Source of the DNA: Leptospira sp.
GTDB lineage: Bacteria; Spirochaetota; Leptospiria; Leptospirales; Leptospiraceae
DNA length: 64,000 nt
Reading direction: 5' to 3'
Assembly (NCBI GenBank): GCA_009991425.1
Contig: JAACWH010000018.1
Coordinates: 1 to 64,000, forward strand
Below the pieces are notes generated by a model. That model had not been told where the DNA came from and made no database searches. It worked only from the letters and a program-made list of their open reading frames with translations. This document shows positions 36,545 through 44,748 of the stretch, piece after piece; position 1 is the stretch's first letter, and every line of letters begins with the position of its first letter. Both the position numbers and the translations under genes were made by a program.

Positions 36545-37900
36545 TTATTCAGCCACTTCTTGGAAATAATTTTTTTTATTTAGTGTTTCATATTTTTCGA
36601 AGCCTATTTTTTTTCCATGAGGATAATAAGGCATGTATTTTTTCTTAATCGGTTTAATACCTCTAAACAAGGAGTATATTCCCACTGCTAGAGATTCTGC
36701 AACTATCTTTGGATTACCCATTAAGATACGCATGTCACGGTCATTATCAATGTATCCGATTTCAAGAAAGGCACATATAGCATTGGTGTAAGTAGGTAAA
36801 CTATAAGTCGATATATATGGAGTTTGTATGGGACCTAATTTTATTGGTCGTCCATTCGATTTGCGTAGACCATCAGAAAGGCCATATTGAACAAAACGTA
36901 ACAATTCATTTGAAGCGTAGAAATTATCTCCACCATATCCTTCTCGTCCACCTGACCTACGCCACTTTTCGCCCTGCCCACGTTCTCTATTCCAAAAGCT
37001 TCCTCTTGCGATAAAATCTTCATGCGAGACTGCATATGGTCCCTTGCCACCTAACTTAGCCTTGTTCTCCCAGCCATGTGGATCTGCATATTTCCAAGTA
37101 ATCATATTATGACGATAGCCAGTAAATTTATTTTTGTTCGTTTTCTTACCAGTCTTATCAGGCCAGTAACCATGAAAATAGATCCAAGTATCTGCAACTG
37201 CATTCTGCAAATGAGTCCAATCTCCTACAAATTGCAACCAATTAGAATAAGGTGATTTTGCAAAACTAGAATCATTCATTTTACCACGAGATATTAATCT
37301 TAGCTTTTGAAAAACCGCATAAGGTGGAGCTATAACAGCAGCCATTCCACCTGGGTGTCCAGGATAACTTGGATTCAAATGGATTGACACAATTAAATAA
37401 GGTTTCTCTTGATTAATCCATGATATACGGCCTAATTGCTTTACACCAGATTTTTTATCAGGAAAATCATAAAGTCGGTATTTGCCGTTCATATCCTGCC
37501 CTTCTTTAAAAGTGAACATAGAATAGTCGTCTGTGCGCGTTAGCTGAGTATCAAAAATAATTGGTTTGATTTCTGACCTGGTGTATTTTGCAGCAATTTT
37601 TTTAAATTTTATGAAACCCGATTCCGTTTTGGTCAATTCTAGAACCTTATTGACTTCCTTGGAAAGCATGAGAACGATTTCTCTTTCGTGCCGCTCTTTA
37701 TAACTTGCACCCTGTTTAAATTTTTCTAAGTATTTTCCAGAAAGTATATCATATTTATCTCCAAAATCCTCATAAGGAGATTGATTGTAGCCTCCATGTC
37801 CTGGATCAATAATCACTTTATATTTAGGAGCATCCCAAGCATAAAGATTCTGCATCAAGGAAAAGATGAGAAGAGTAATCAAAGTAAATTTTAAATTCAT
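36545..37900 (-). CDS. N-acetylmuramoyl-L-alanine amidase (Amidase_3)
   Basis: The 451-residue secreted zinc amidase removes peptide stems from glycan strands in the periplasm. A signal peptide ends near NLYA (residue 21). Zinc ligands are H35 in IIDPGHGG, E72 in the HEREIVL block and H174 in IVSIHLN. The catalytic Glu is E380 in AFLEIGYIDN. About 200 residues between H174 and E380 form an insertion much larger than in AmiA/AmiC, rich in Trp, Gly, Lys and Arg, perhaps a regulatory or wall-binding part. Confidence 0.88.
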   Translation of the reverse strand: MNLKFTLITLLIFSLMQNLYAWDAPKYKVIIDPGHGGYNQSPYEDFGDKYDILSGKYLEKFKQGASYKERHEREIVLMLSKEVNKVLELTKTESGFIKFKKIAAKYTRSEIKPIIFDTQLTRTDDYSMFTFKEGQDMNGKYRLYDFPDKKSGVKQLGRISWINQEKPYLIVSIHLNPSYPGHPGGMAAVIAPPYAVFQKLRLISRGKMNDSSFAKSPYSNWLQFVGDWTHLQNAVADTWIYFHGYWPDKTGKKTNKNKFTGYRHNMITWKYADPHGWENKAKLGGKGPYAVSHEDFIARGSFWNRERGQGEKWRRSGGREGYGGDNFYASNELLRFVQYGLSDGLRKSNGRPIKLGPIQTPYISTYSLPTYTNAICAFLEIGYIDNDRDMRILMGNPKIVAESLAVGIYSLFRGIKPIKKKYMPYYPHGKKIGFEKYETLNKKNYFQEVAE

Positions 37901-37977
37901 AAATTTAATTTTTTGATAGAGAATCTTATAAATAAATTATTAAGCAAAAATATCAGATAGACTAATTCTTTATTATT

Positions 37978-38730
37978 TTATTTAGCTTCTTCTTTTTTAA
38001 AAGTAAGGTTCCGATTATCAGCAAGATGTGTCCCGTTTTTATCTAATACTTCTTTTTTCTTAGACTCTTCTAATTCTAAATCGCTTAGAGTTTTAATAGC
38101 AAAACCCTTTGCTAGACGGAAGTGAGTCAAGGAATCTGAGTATCGTCTATCCTTGATCATCTCATCGCCTCGAGCCATTTGAAAATATGCAATTTTTAAT
38201 TTAAACTTAGCTTCTTCTATATCACGAAATCTAGATTCACGATTCTCGGATTTTCTTTCTTCAATTTCTTTTTGCTCTAAGCCAGTAAGTTGGTCAACTG
38301 TTTGAATCAAAAGTTCATCTGCCTGCTTTTCATAAACTAGAGCATACTTTTTATATAAAGCATCTACTTCTTTGTAGATATCTAACATGGATTTGCCTGA
38401 GACTACATAGGCTCTACGATAATGGTATCGAACAGCTGCTTGGTAATCGTTGCGAATTTTTTCCAAAGACTGCTCAGATCCTTCTACATCTTTTCCAAAA
38501 TTGCCAACGATAATTGCAAGCGAACGAATGTCTTGGATCAATCTATCTTTAAATACAAAAGATATTTCTCTGTATTGGCTTTTCTCTAAATAGGTTGCTT
38601 GGTTCTTTTTATCGAGTTCTTCTCGGGACTCTGTACCAGGTTTACCAGCGCTATCGTTGTCTTTGGCTTGGGCAAAAACGCCTGAGTTGAATAGTAGGAT
38701 GCTTACTAGGAAAATTTTAAAATAGGACAT
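37978..38730 (-). CDS. Secreted helical hypothetical protein
   Basis: The 250-residue protein has a signal peptide (FLVSILLFNSGVFA, cleavage near QA) and a mature part that is strongly helical and charged. A TPR-like hairpin lies at about 180-215 (KIAYFQMARGDEMIKDRRYS, then LTHFRLAKGFAIK). It resembles in layout the secreted proteins at 25.3-26.9 kb. Structural periplasmic role is a guess. Confidence 0.65.
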   Translation of the reverse strand: MSYFKIFLVSILLFNSGVFAQAKDNDSAGKPGTESREELDKKNQATYLEKSQYREISFVFKDRLIQDIRSLAIIVGNFGKDVEGSEQSLEKIRNDYQAAVRYHYRRAYVVSGKSMLDIYKEVDALYKKYALVYEKQADELLIQTVDQLTGLEQKEIEERKSENRESRFRDIEEAKFKLKIAYFQMARGDEMIKDRRYSDSLTHFRLAKGFAIKTLSDLELEESKKKEVLDKNGTHLADNRNLTFKKEEAK

Positions 38731-38772
38731 AATAGCAAAATAGATGAAGTAAGTTCGGTGTGCAAATATTTT

Positions 38773-39438
38773 TTATAATTCTATTAAAAGCATTCCATCG
38801 CCAGAGGGAAGGATAGTTTTTGTAAGATTGATTTCTTCTATTTTTTTCCAAAAAATTTGCATCGCTTTATCAGAAGGCTTGTTGGCTTCTTGATCTAAAA
38901 TTCGTCCATGCCAAAGCACATTATCAAATAAAAGATATTTAATCACCGAACGTTCCGTCCTTGATTTTTCTAAAAGTTCATCCAAGAGATTGGGGTAAGT
39001 TATCTTATCACAATCTACAAAAATCATTTCATAATCTTCTGGAAAATATTCCTTCGCTCTCATGCCATCCAGAATATTCATTCGGTAAAAAGTTATCTCA
39101 TGCTTATGATTCATCTCTGTTTGGTTCCAAAATGTTTCTACCTTTTCGGATTGATCAAAATTTCTATCCACTGTAGCAATCGTTAAAGGTCTGATGCTTC
39201 TTATTCCAAGACCTAAAAGAGAATAACCTGCACCTGTACCGAGTTCTAGAAAAGAACTAACTCCTAACCAACGAACCAAACTTGCTAATAGATAAGAGGA
39301 GACTGGACTAAGCATGGGAATAGATTCTTCATCTGCCCAGGTTTTAATTTCATCTAGAACCTTATCTTCATGAGGAATTTTTGAATCCAATAATGCCTCT
39401 AAGCCTGGGATGAAGATGGTTCCAATTTTTTTACGCAT
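38773..39438 (-). CDS. O-methyltransferase family 3 (class I SAM-dependent)
   Basis: The 221-residue enzyme has the SAM-binding motif FLELGTGAGYS (63-73), an acidic residue ending strand 2 (VDRNF), and the metal-binding pattern of catechol-type O-methyltransferases (FVDCDK and LLFDNVLWHG). Substrate unknown. Its ATG is 2 bp after the stop of the RNase Z-like gene. Confidence 0.85.
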   Translation of the reverse strand: MRKKIGTIFIPGLEALLDSKIPHEDKVLDEIKTWADEESIPMLSPVSSYLLASLVRWLGVSSFLELGTGAGYSLLGLGIRSIRPLTIATVDRNFDQSEKVETFWNQTEMNHKHEITFYRMNILDGMRAKEYFPEDYEMIFVDCDKITYPNLLDELLEKSRTERSVIKYLLFDNVLWHGRILDQEANKPSDKAMQIFWKKIEEINLTKTILPSGDGMLLIEL

Positions 39439-39440
39439 TA

Positions 39441-40292
39441 TTATTTCTTAGCTGAATGTTTAGCTGGGAAAAAGAATTCAACTCTATCCCACAAATACTT
39501 GGGCAGCTTCTTCTGAACCTGCTCTCGAATGAATTTATAAGAATAGCGCGGGGAAAAATGAAGTAAAATTAGTCTTTCATTTTCAAACTTCTCTGCATGT
39601 TCAGCGATTTCAAATAAATGAGTATGTCCCCAAAGTCTGGTATGTTCTACGTCTTTCTTCTCATCTAAATAAGTACACTCTAGAAATAATACTTTGGACT
39701 TTCGGACATCCTCATGCTCTAATACGTACTCTATTTTCGTATCACCTGAGAAACTAAAAACAGGTTCTATGATTTTTTGTGAAATTTCCGTTCCTCTCTC
39801 TTTTAATTTCACGATTTCAGATTGGTTGAGATCTGCATACTCAGGTTTAAGCTTGACCTTGGTCTCATATACCGTATAACCCTGGCTAGGAACTCTATGA
39901 AATGTCTTGTGAGCTGCAAAGGAATATTGCTTATTCAATTCTAAACGCTTCCCCAATTCCATAGGTATAAGATTTACCTTGTATTCAAAATCCTCCAGCC
40001 TAGAATAAATTTTAAATAATTCCGCTAAATCATTATGGATCTCTTTTGGATAATATATATTAGGTGGCTGAAGTCTTTGCAAGGATCTTTGGGATATATA
40101 ATAGGGAACTCCAGCAAAATGATCCAAATGACTATGAGTCAGCAATAGATTTTTATACCTAGTCTGCCCAGGATAGGTATTGCCCATATCAAAGGCTAAG
40201 TCCAGGTTCGGCCAAATAATGGAGGTACGAATCCCTCCTTCAGAATAGCCTTGGATTTTTATTCCTGAATACTCGAATTCAGCTAAATCCAC
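39441..40292 (-). CDS. MBL-fold hydrolase, ribonuclease Z-like
   Basis: The 283-residue metallo-beta-lactamase-fold protein has HSHLDH (53-58), a bridging Asp in SFSGDTK, and the late His in LLHFSPRY. The layout resembles the short-form tRNase Z of plants and some bacteria, which trims tRNA 3' ends, but the exosite arm is not clear, so another hydrolase is possible. GTG directly abuts the stop of the upstream M16 gene; GAGGAAAAG lies about 13 bases before it. Confidence 0.75.
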   Translation of the reverse strand: MDLAEFEYSGIKIQGYSEGGIRTSIIWPNLDLAFDMGNTYPGQTRYKNLLLTHSHLDHFAGVPYYISQRSLQRLQPPNIYYPKEIHNDLAELFKIYSRLEDFEYKVNLIPMELGKRLELNKQYSFAAHKTFHRVPSQGYTVYETKVKLKPEYADLNQSEIVKLKERGTEISQKIIEPVFSFSGDTKIEYVLEHEDVRKSKVLFLECTYLDEKKDVEHTRLWGHTHLFEIAEHAEKFENERLILLHFSPRYSYKFIREQVQKKLPKYLWDRVEFFFPAKHSAKK

Positions 40293-41744
40293 TTAGCGAA
40301 TCTTTTCCTCAGGGGCTTTGATTGTGAATTTTTCTTTAGGCAATTGTTTCATTAAAGCTTTAGGACCAACAATAATAGTCCTTAGTAAATTTTCTTGGAA
40401 GTATTTATCCCCTACCCTTTGTAGATCTGCCAAACTTACCTTTGAAATGTTGCCTCTGTAAACTTCGAGATAATTCTTAGGCATATTATGATCATCAAAT
40501 CTAAGTTGGTTGGATAAAATTTTTGCATTATTTTGAAATAGAAAAACAAACTGATTGATGATAGCATTTTGAGCTCGTTCTAATTCAGATTGTTTTATTC
40601 TGGAGATCGTATCTTTAGAAAGTAACTCACGCATCAATTTATAAACTTCACCAACTGATTCATTTTTAGTTAAGGTATAAGCATAGAATGCTCCGTATTC
40701 CTTTTCAAAAGAGATACTACTGCTACTTGAATAAGCTAGACCTCTATTATTACGAATCTCTGTCATAAAATAAGAATTAAATCCGCCGCCACCGATGATA
40801 TAATTCAGCAATTGAATGGCATAAAAATCTGGATGATTGTGAGCTGGCATGGTTCCTAGTAACAAGACCATAGACTGATTCGTTTCTTTTTCAATTAAAG
40901 TTATTTCTTTTCCAAGAGATTGGAATTCTTTACTCCAAGAATCAAGATCAATTCCCTCTGAACTTGACACGGTTAGCTCAGAATTTGATGGCAAAAGTTC
41001 TTTTGCAAAAGCTTGGATGCTACTTGCTTTACCTGATCCACTTAATGCAAAATTCACTTTCTTTGCCGATATTAATTTCTTATGGTATTTCAATAAATCA
41101 GAAACCTGGATCGCATCAAGGGAAGCAATTTCTTCAGTTCTTGCTTGCATACGACTTCCAAAGAAAAGTTCCTTGGATTTTCTCATACCAATTCCAGGAA
41201 CTGAATCATTTCTTCTTAGAATAGATTCTTTAATTTGATTTTTGATTGTCTTAAGATTTGATTCAGTGATGCGTGGATTGGAAAACCATTCCTTCATTAA
41301 GGCAAAGACTTCTTTTTCATCACGATTCAAATAAGATAGGGAAATGGATGATTTTTCATAACCCGATCGAAGAGATAAGGAAGCGCCTAAGAATTCAAGT
41401 CTTTCTAAAAATTTAGAATCGGGTAAATCCTTAGTTCCACCTAACTTCCAAACATTAAACAAAATCAGAGGAACCTCAGTTGCAAATTCTTTTTCTTCGC
41501 CAATGTAAAAATACATCTCCAACTCTGTTAGAGGGAAATAATTTGAATTTAAAGAATACAATTCACCTTCTCTAGGTAAGGAGGTTTTTTCAATAACAGG
41601 AAATGTGAATTCTAAATTTTCTAGAGGAATATCTTTAACGAATTCACCCATTTCCTTGGATTGCTTGGGATTCGAAAGGAAAATAAGAAGAGATAAAAGA
41701 ACTAGAGCGAATGGCTTCTTTTGGAATTTAAAACTATTATTCAT
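40293..41744 (-). CDS. M16 family protein lacking the zinc motif (inactive partner)
   Basis: The 483-residue protein has the two-domain M16 fold and the C-terminal substrate-binding block GGGGFNSYFMTEIRNNRGLA, but the HxxEH site is absent: the equivalent helix reads LILFNVWKLGGT. A leader (FALVLLSLLIFLS) suggests export. GAGG 9 bases before ATG 41744 favours that start over ATG 41753. It overlaps the active M16 gene by 8 bp, as expected for a heterodimeric protease in which one subunit is catalytic. Confidence 0.82.
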   Translation of the reverse strand: MNNSFKFQKKPFALVLLSLLIFLSNPKQSKEMGEFVKDIPLENLEFTFPVIEKTSLPREGELYSLNSNYFPLTELEMYFYIGEEKEFATEVPLILFNVWKLGGTKDLPDSKFLERLEFLGASLSLRSGYEKSSISLSYLNRDEKEVFALMKEWFSNPRITESNLKTIKNQIKESILRRNDSVPGIGMRKSKELFFGSRMQARTEEIASLDAIQVSDLLKYHKKLISAKKVNFALSGSGKASSIQAFAKELLPSNSELTVSSSEGIDLDSWSKEFQSLGKEITLIEKETNQSMVLLLGTMPAHNHPDFYAIQLLNYIIGGGGFNSYFMTEIRNNRGLAYSSSSSISFEKEYGAFYAYTLTKNESVGEVYKLMRELLSKDTISRIKQSELERAQNAIINQFVFLFQNNAKILSNQLRFDDHNMPKNYLEVYRGNISKVSLADLQRVGDKYFQENLLRTIIVGPKALMKQLPKEKFTIKAPEEKIR

Positions 41745-43299
41745 TGCTTGCATCCTCTACGTTTAAACGGGAATCTTTCAATGTCCCAATTGTTACTCTG
41801 TTTCGTTTCAAATACTGTTTTGCTACTCTTTGCAAGTCTGTAGAACTTACCTTATTCATATTTTCATACACTCGAAATAATGTCTTCCAATCACCCGTTA
41901 AAAGTTCGTAGTAACCAAAAGTATCTGCCATAGCCTCATTGCTATCCATATAACGAAAGAAATCGGCAATATTTCCGTTCTTCACTTTTTGGATTTCCTT
42001 ATCTGGGACTCCCTCTTTTGAAATCTTTTCTATCTCTTCCCAAATGATGGATTCTATCTTGGATAAATCGGCTCCCTTATTATTTCGGATTGAGATTAAA
42101 AAGTAATTGGTAAATCTCTCACCTGGAAATGAGTTAGATGCATTTACCGCAGAACATAAATTTGTTTCCAAAACCAATCTTTTATAAAGTCGAGAAGATG
42201 GCCCTCTCCCTAGAATTCCATCTAGTATATCGAAGACAGAATTATCCACATGCGGTAAAGTAGGCTTCAGCCAACCCATGAGCATAGATTCACCTGAGGG
42301 AAATTCAACTGTGAATCTTTTTTCACCTTTAGATTGGATCTCAACAGGTTTGATTTCTTTTTTCTTGGGACCCTGCGGAATGGTTTCAAAAAATTCCCGA
42401 ACCAACTGTTCCGTCTCATTAAATTCTAAATCTCCCACAATTGTTATCACCATATTTCCAGGATGGTAGTGGTCTTTGAAAAACTTCTTAGTATCAGCTA
42501 TATCAAGAAAAGGAATTACGGAAGGATAACCTATAACAGGCATACGATAGGGATGAGACTCACCAGCCACAGCCAAAAATCGTTCTCTAAGAAGTGAGGC
42601 TCCTGAATTCTCAGTGCGCATTCTTCTTTCTTCTATGACCACATCTCGTTCTGTGTAGTATTCACGCAGCACTGGATTCTTAAGCCTATCGCTTTCCATC
42701 ATCGCCCAAATTACCAAGCGATTGGATGGCAACTGGATTTGGTAATTGGTCACATCTGAGGTTGTATATGCATTGAAGCCAACTTCACCGTTTTGTTCAT
42801 AGATATACGAATCTTCATTTTTAATAATGAATTCATTTTGGTATTCTTGTAGAATTTTGATTCTTTTAGCGAGGGTATCAATTTTAGATTGTAAAGTATC
42901 AGAGATAGGAAGGGATTTAGATTCTAAATTTCTCTTCTCCAAACGAAGCTTATCTAATTGACTTCCCCAGTATTCAATCTGCTCTTGGTATTTTTTTTCT
43001 TTTGAATAGTCTTTAGTCCCAACATTCGGAGTACCCTTGAAAAGCATATGCTCCAATAAATGAGCCGTTCCTGATTGAGAAGGGATTTCATCAACAGAAC
43101 CAACCAAAAATTTCGTATAAATAGCAACTGTAGGGGATTCTTTTCTTTGGACAAGAATCAATCTAAGCCCATTTTTTAAGACATAGCTCTTGGTATTGGC
43201 TTCAATCTGTTTGGTTACATTTTCGAAGATGCTCTCGGCACCTATATTTGATAGGATAATGAAGAAAAATGGTAGGGAAAATAGATATAGCTTTCTCAC
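41737..43299 (-). CDS. M16 family zinc metallopeptidase (active subunit)
   Basis: The 520-residue protein starts with GTG and has a signal peptide (about 1-21). The inverted zinc motif HLLEH (80-84) is intact, with a distal Glu in ERDVVIEERRM (about 217-227). Between them lies a charged, coiled-coil-like insertion of about 65 residues (95-160), known in several bacterial M16 lines. The C-terminal domain has the typical GRGPSSRLYKRL block. It should be a periplasmic peptidase working with the inactive downstream paralog. Confidence 0.9.
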   Translation of the reverse strand: MRKLYLFSLPFFFIILSNIGAESIFENVTKQIEANTKSYVLKNGLRLILVQRKESPTVAIYTKFLVGSVDEIPSQSGTAHLLEHMLFKGTPNVGTKDYSKEKKYQEQIEYWGSQLDKLRLEKRNLESKSLPISDTLQSKIDTLAKRIKILQEYQNEFIIKNEDSYIYEQNGEVGFNAYTTSDVTNYQIQLPSNRLVIWAMMESDRLKNPVLREYYTERDVVIEERRMRTENSGASLLRERFLAVAGESHPYRMPVIGYPSVIPFLDIADTKKFFKDHYHPGNMVITIVGDLEFNETEQLVREFFETIPQGPKKKEIKPVEIQSKGEKRFTVEFPSGESMLMGWLKPTLPHVDNSVFDILDGILGRGPSSRLYKRLVLETNLCSAVNASNSFPGERFTNYFLISIRNNKGADLSKIESIIWEEIEKISKEGVPDKEIQKVKNGNIADFFRYMDSNEAMADTFGYYELLTGDWKTLFRVYENMNKVSSTDLQRVAKQYLKRNRVTIGTLKDSRLNVEDASNE

Positions 43300-43357
43300 A
43301 GTTCCAAATTCTGTAAGTCTAGAGAACTTGTCTTGCTATTTATTAGAGCTTAGAATA

Positions 43358-43465
43358 TTACTTGCGAAGCCATCCTAAATAGAAACAATAACAAAATACA
43401 CCCAATACAGGGAATGAAAGAAAAATCGTAACTAGGTAACCAAGTATATCCCATATAAATGTCAT
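43358..43465 (-). CDS. Small membrane protein of 35 residues
   Basis: The ATG at 43465 opens a 35-codon frame ending in TAA at 43358. GAGGAG lies 6 bases before it, one of the best ribosome sites in the window. The product starts MTFIWDILGYLV and is one hydrophobic segment with two cysteines (FCYC), ending in the basic tail GWLRK, so it is probably a single-pass inner-membrane microprotein with its C-terminus in the cytoplasm. It lies 58 bp upstream of the active M16 gene. Its start codon overlaps that of the divergent lipoprotein gene. Family unknown. Confidence 0.6.
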   Translation of the reverse strand: MTFIWDILGYLVTIFLSFPVLGVFCYCFYLGWLRK

Positions 43466-44195
43466 GAACTTCTCCTCGCCAAATAATTTATTTCCAATCA
43501 TAAACATCGTCAACATCTTTTTTATAATAAGTTGTAGTTTTATTAAACCATCCGATCCTAACTTCCGTGCGAAGGCATTCTACAACGAACAGCATTCAGG
43601 CTTTATAGCCAAGGATTTTTTTCAAGTTCGAGTAGTGACTCACCTAACAGTAAAAGAAATCCCCCTATTAGAAAAGCGAAATGATTGCAAAAGAAGATCC
43701 TATGCCTTAAGAAACGAACTTGCAGTACCATTACTGATAACTGAATTGAAAGAAATGGACAGTGACCGCCTAAAGGGAATTAATCGCATTCGAAAGTCGT
43801 ATTCACCAGTAGTAGAACAAACTAACAATCAACCTACTAGCCCTAATTCTATTCCACTTCCACCTTCTCCTCCTGTGCCCTATCCTCTTGTTCCCTTGTC
43901 CCAAGCTCAAAAGAATCGATCCCAACAAGGAATCCCTGGCATCGCCAATACACAAAATGCACAAAATCTTCCTACTGAAGACATAGAAGATGATACAAAA
44001 TCGGAAGCACTTTTCAAGCCAAGGATGGAATACTTACAATCAGAATTTGCTTGGCTGCTAGATGAGATGGTTTTATTTAAGGAAGACTACTCAGAAAAGG
44101 AAAAATGTATATTTATATACCGAGCTGCAAAAAAGGGACTTTACGATAAGCTAGAACGGACTAATCTATCCGTAAATTGGGAACAATTACCCTAA
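43464..44195 (+). CDS. Hypothetical lipoprotein with proline-rich linker
   Basis: The 243-residue protein has a leader ending in FFIISC (Cys 24). An N-terminal segment around KDFFQVRVVTHLTVKE is followed by a Pro/Gln/Asn-rich linker (about 125-170) and a helical C-terminus. The first segment resembles the FQVVVSSLKDD region of the next protein, suggesting a shared domain. The only usable start is ATG 43464; no ribosome site precedes it. The start overlaps that of the divergent microprotein. Confidence 0.62.
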   Translation: MNFSSPNNLFPIINIVNIFFIISCSFIKPSDPNFRAKAFYNEQHSGFIAKDFFQVRVVTHLTVKEIPLLEKRNDCKRRSYALRNELAVPLLITELKEMDSDRLKGINRIRKSYSPVVEQTNNQPTSPNSIPLPPSPPVPYPLVPLSQAQKNRSQQGIPGIANTQNAQNLPTEDIEDDTKSEALFKPRMEYLQSEFAWLLDEMVLFKEDYSEKEKCIFIYRAAKKGLYDKLERTNLSVNWEQLP

Positions 44196-44205
44196 GGAGT
44201 CTTGA

Positions 44206-44670
44206 GTGAATTTTATAAATAAGTTATTTTTGATACTAATTTCTAGTATTCTTGCATTATCAGCTATCAATTGTGCGAATGATAAGAAAGAAACTACTTC
44301 CAATACATCTACTTCCAAATCTGTAGCAGAAGAAGCAAGCAGCACTGAAACAGTTCAAGAGAGTGAATATGAAAAGTATCCTGAAGGTTTTATCAATGGA
44401 AATACTTTTCAAGTGGTTGTATCCTCTCTGAAAGATGATAAATCATCTGCAAGTAGCGAAGCCTTGAGTGTTGCCAAAAAGAAATCTCTGCAAATTTTAT
44501 TAACCTATCCTAAGGTAAATCTTTCAAGTGAAGGCAGAAAAGAACTCAAAGAACTTTCTGAATCAGGTAAGATTACGAAAAGTTCTGCATATTCAAACTC
44601 AAGAATGTATTTTGTTTACCAAATTTCTAAGCCAAGTTTAGAAATATATGTGAAGAAACAACTCAAGTAA
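44206..44670 (+). CDS. Small hypothetical lipoprotein
   Basis: The 154-residue protein starts with GTG 44206 behind a strong AAGGAGT that spans the upstream stop. The leader ends in SAINC (Cys 23). A Ser/Thr/Glu-rich spacer (25-55) precedes a compact domain (FQVVVSSLKDD, ALSVAKKKSLQILLTYP). It lies 10 bp after the related lipoprotein gene and is surely co-transcribed with it. Function unknown. Confidence 0.7.
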   Translation: MNFINKLFLILISSILALSAINCANDKKETTSNTSTSKSVAEEASSTETVQESEYEKYPEGFINGNTFQVVVSSLKDDKSSASSEALSVAKKKSLQILLTYPKVNLSSEGRKELKELSESGKITKSSAYSNSRMYFVYQISKPSLEIYVKKQLK

Positions 44671-44748
44671 TGGAATCAAACTATAGAAATTTTTCTAATT
44701 ATTAGCAAAGCTTAATGCTTTATAATTCATCAAAGATTGATTCAATAT

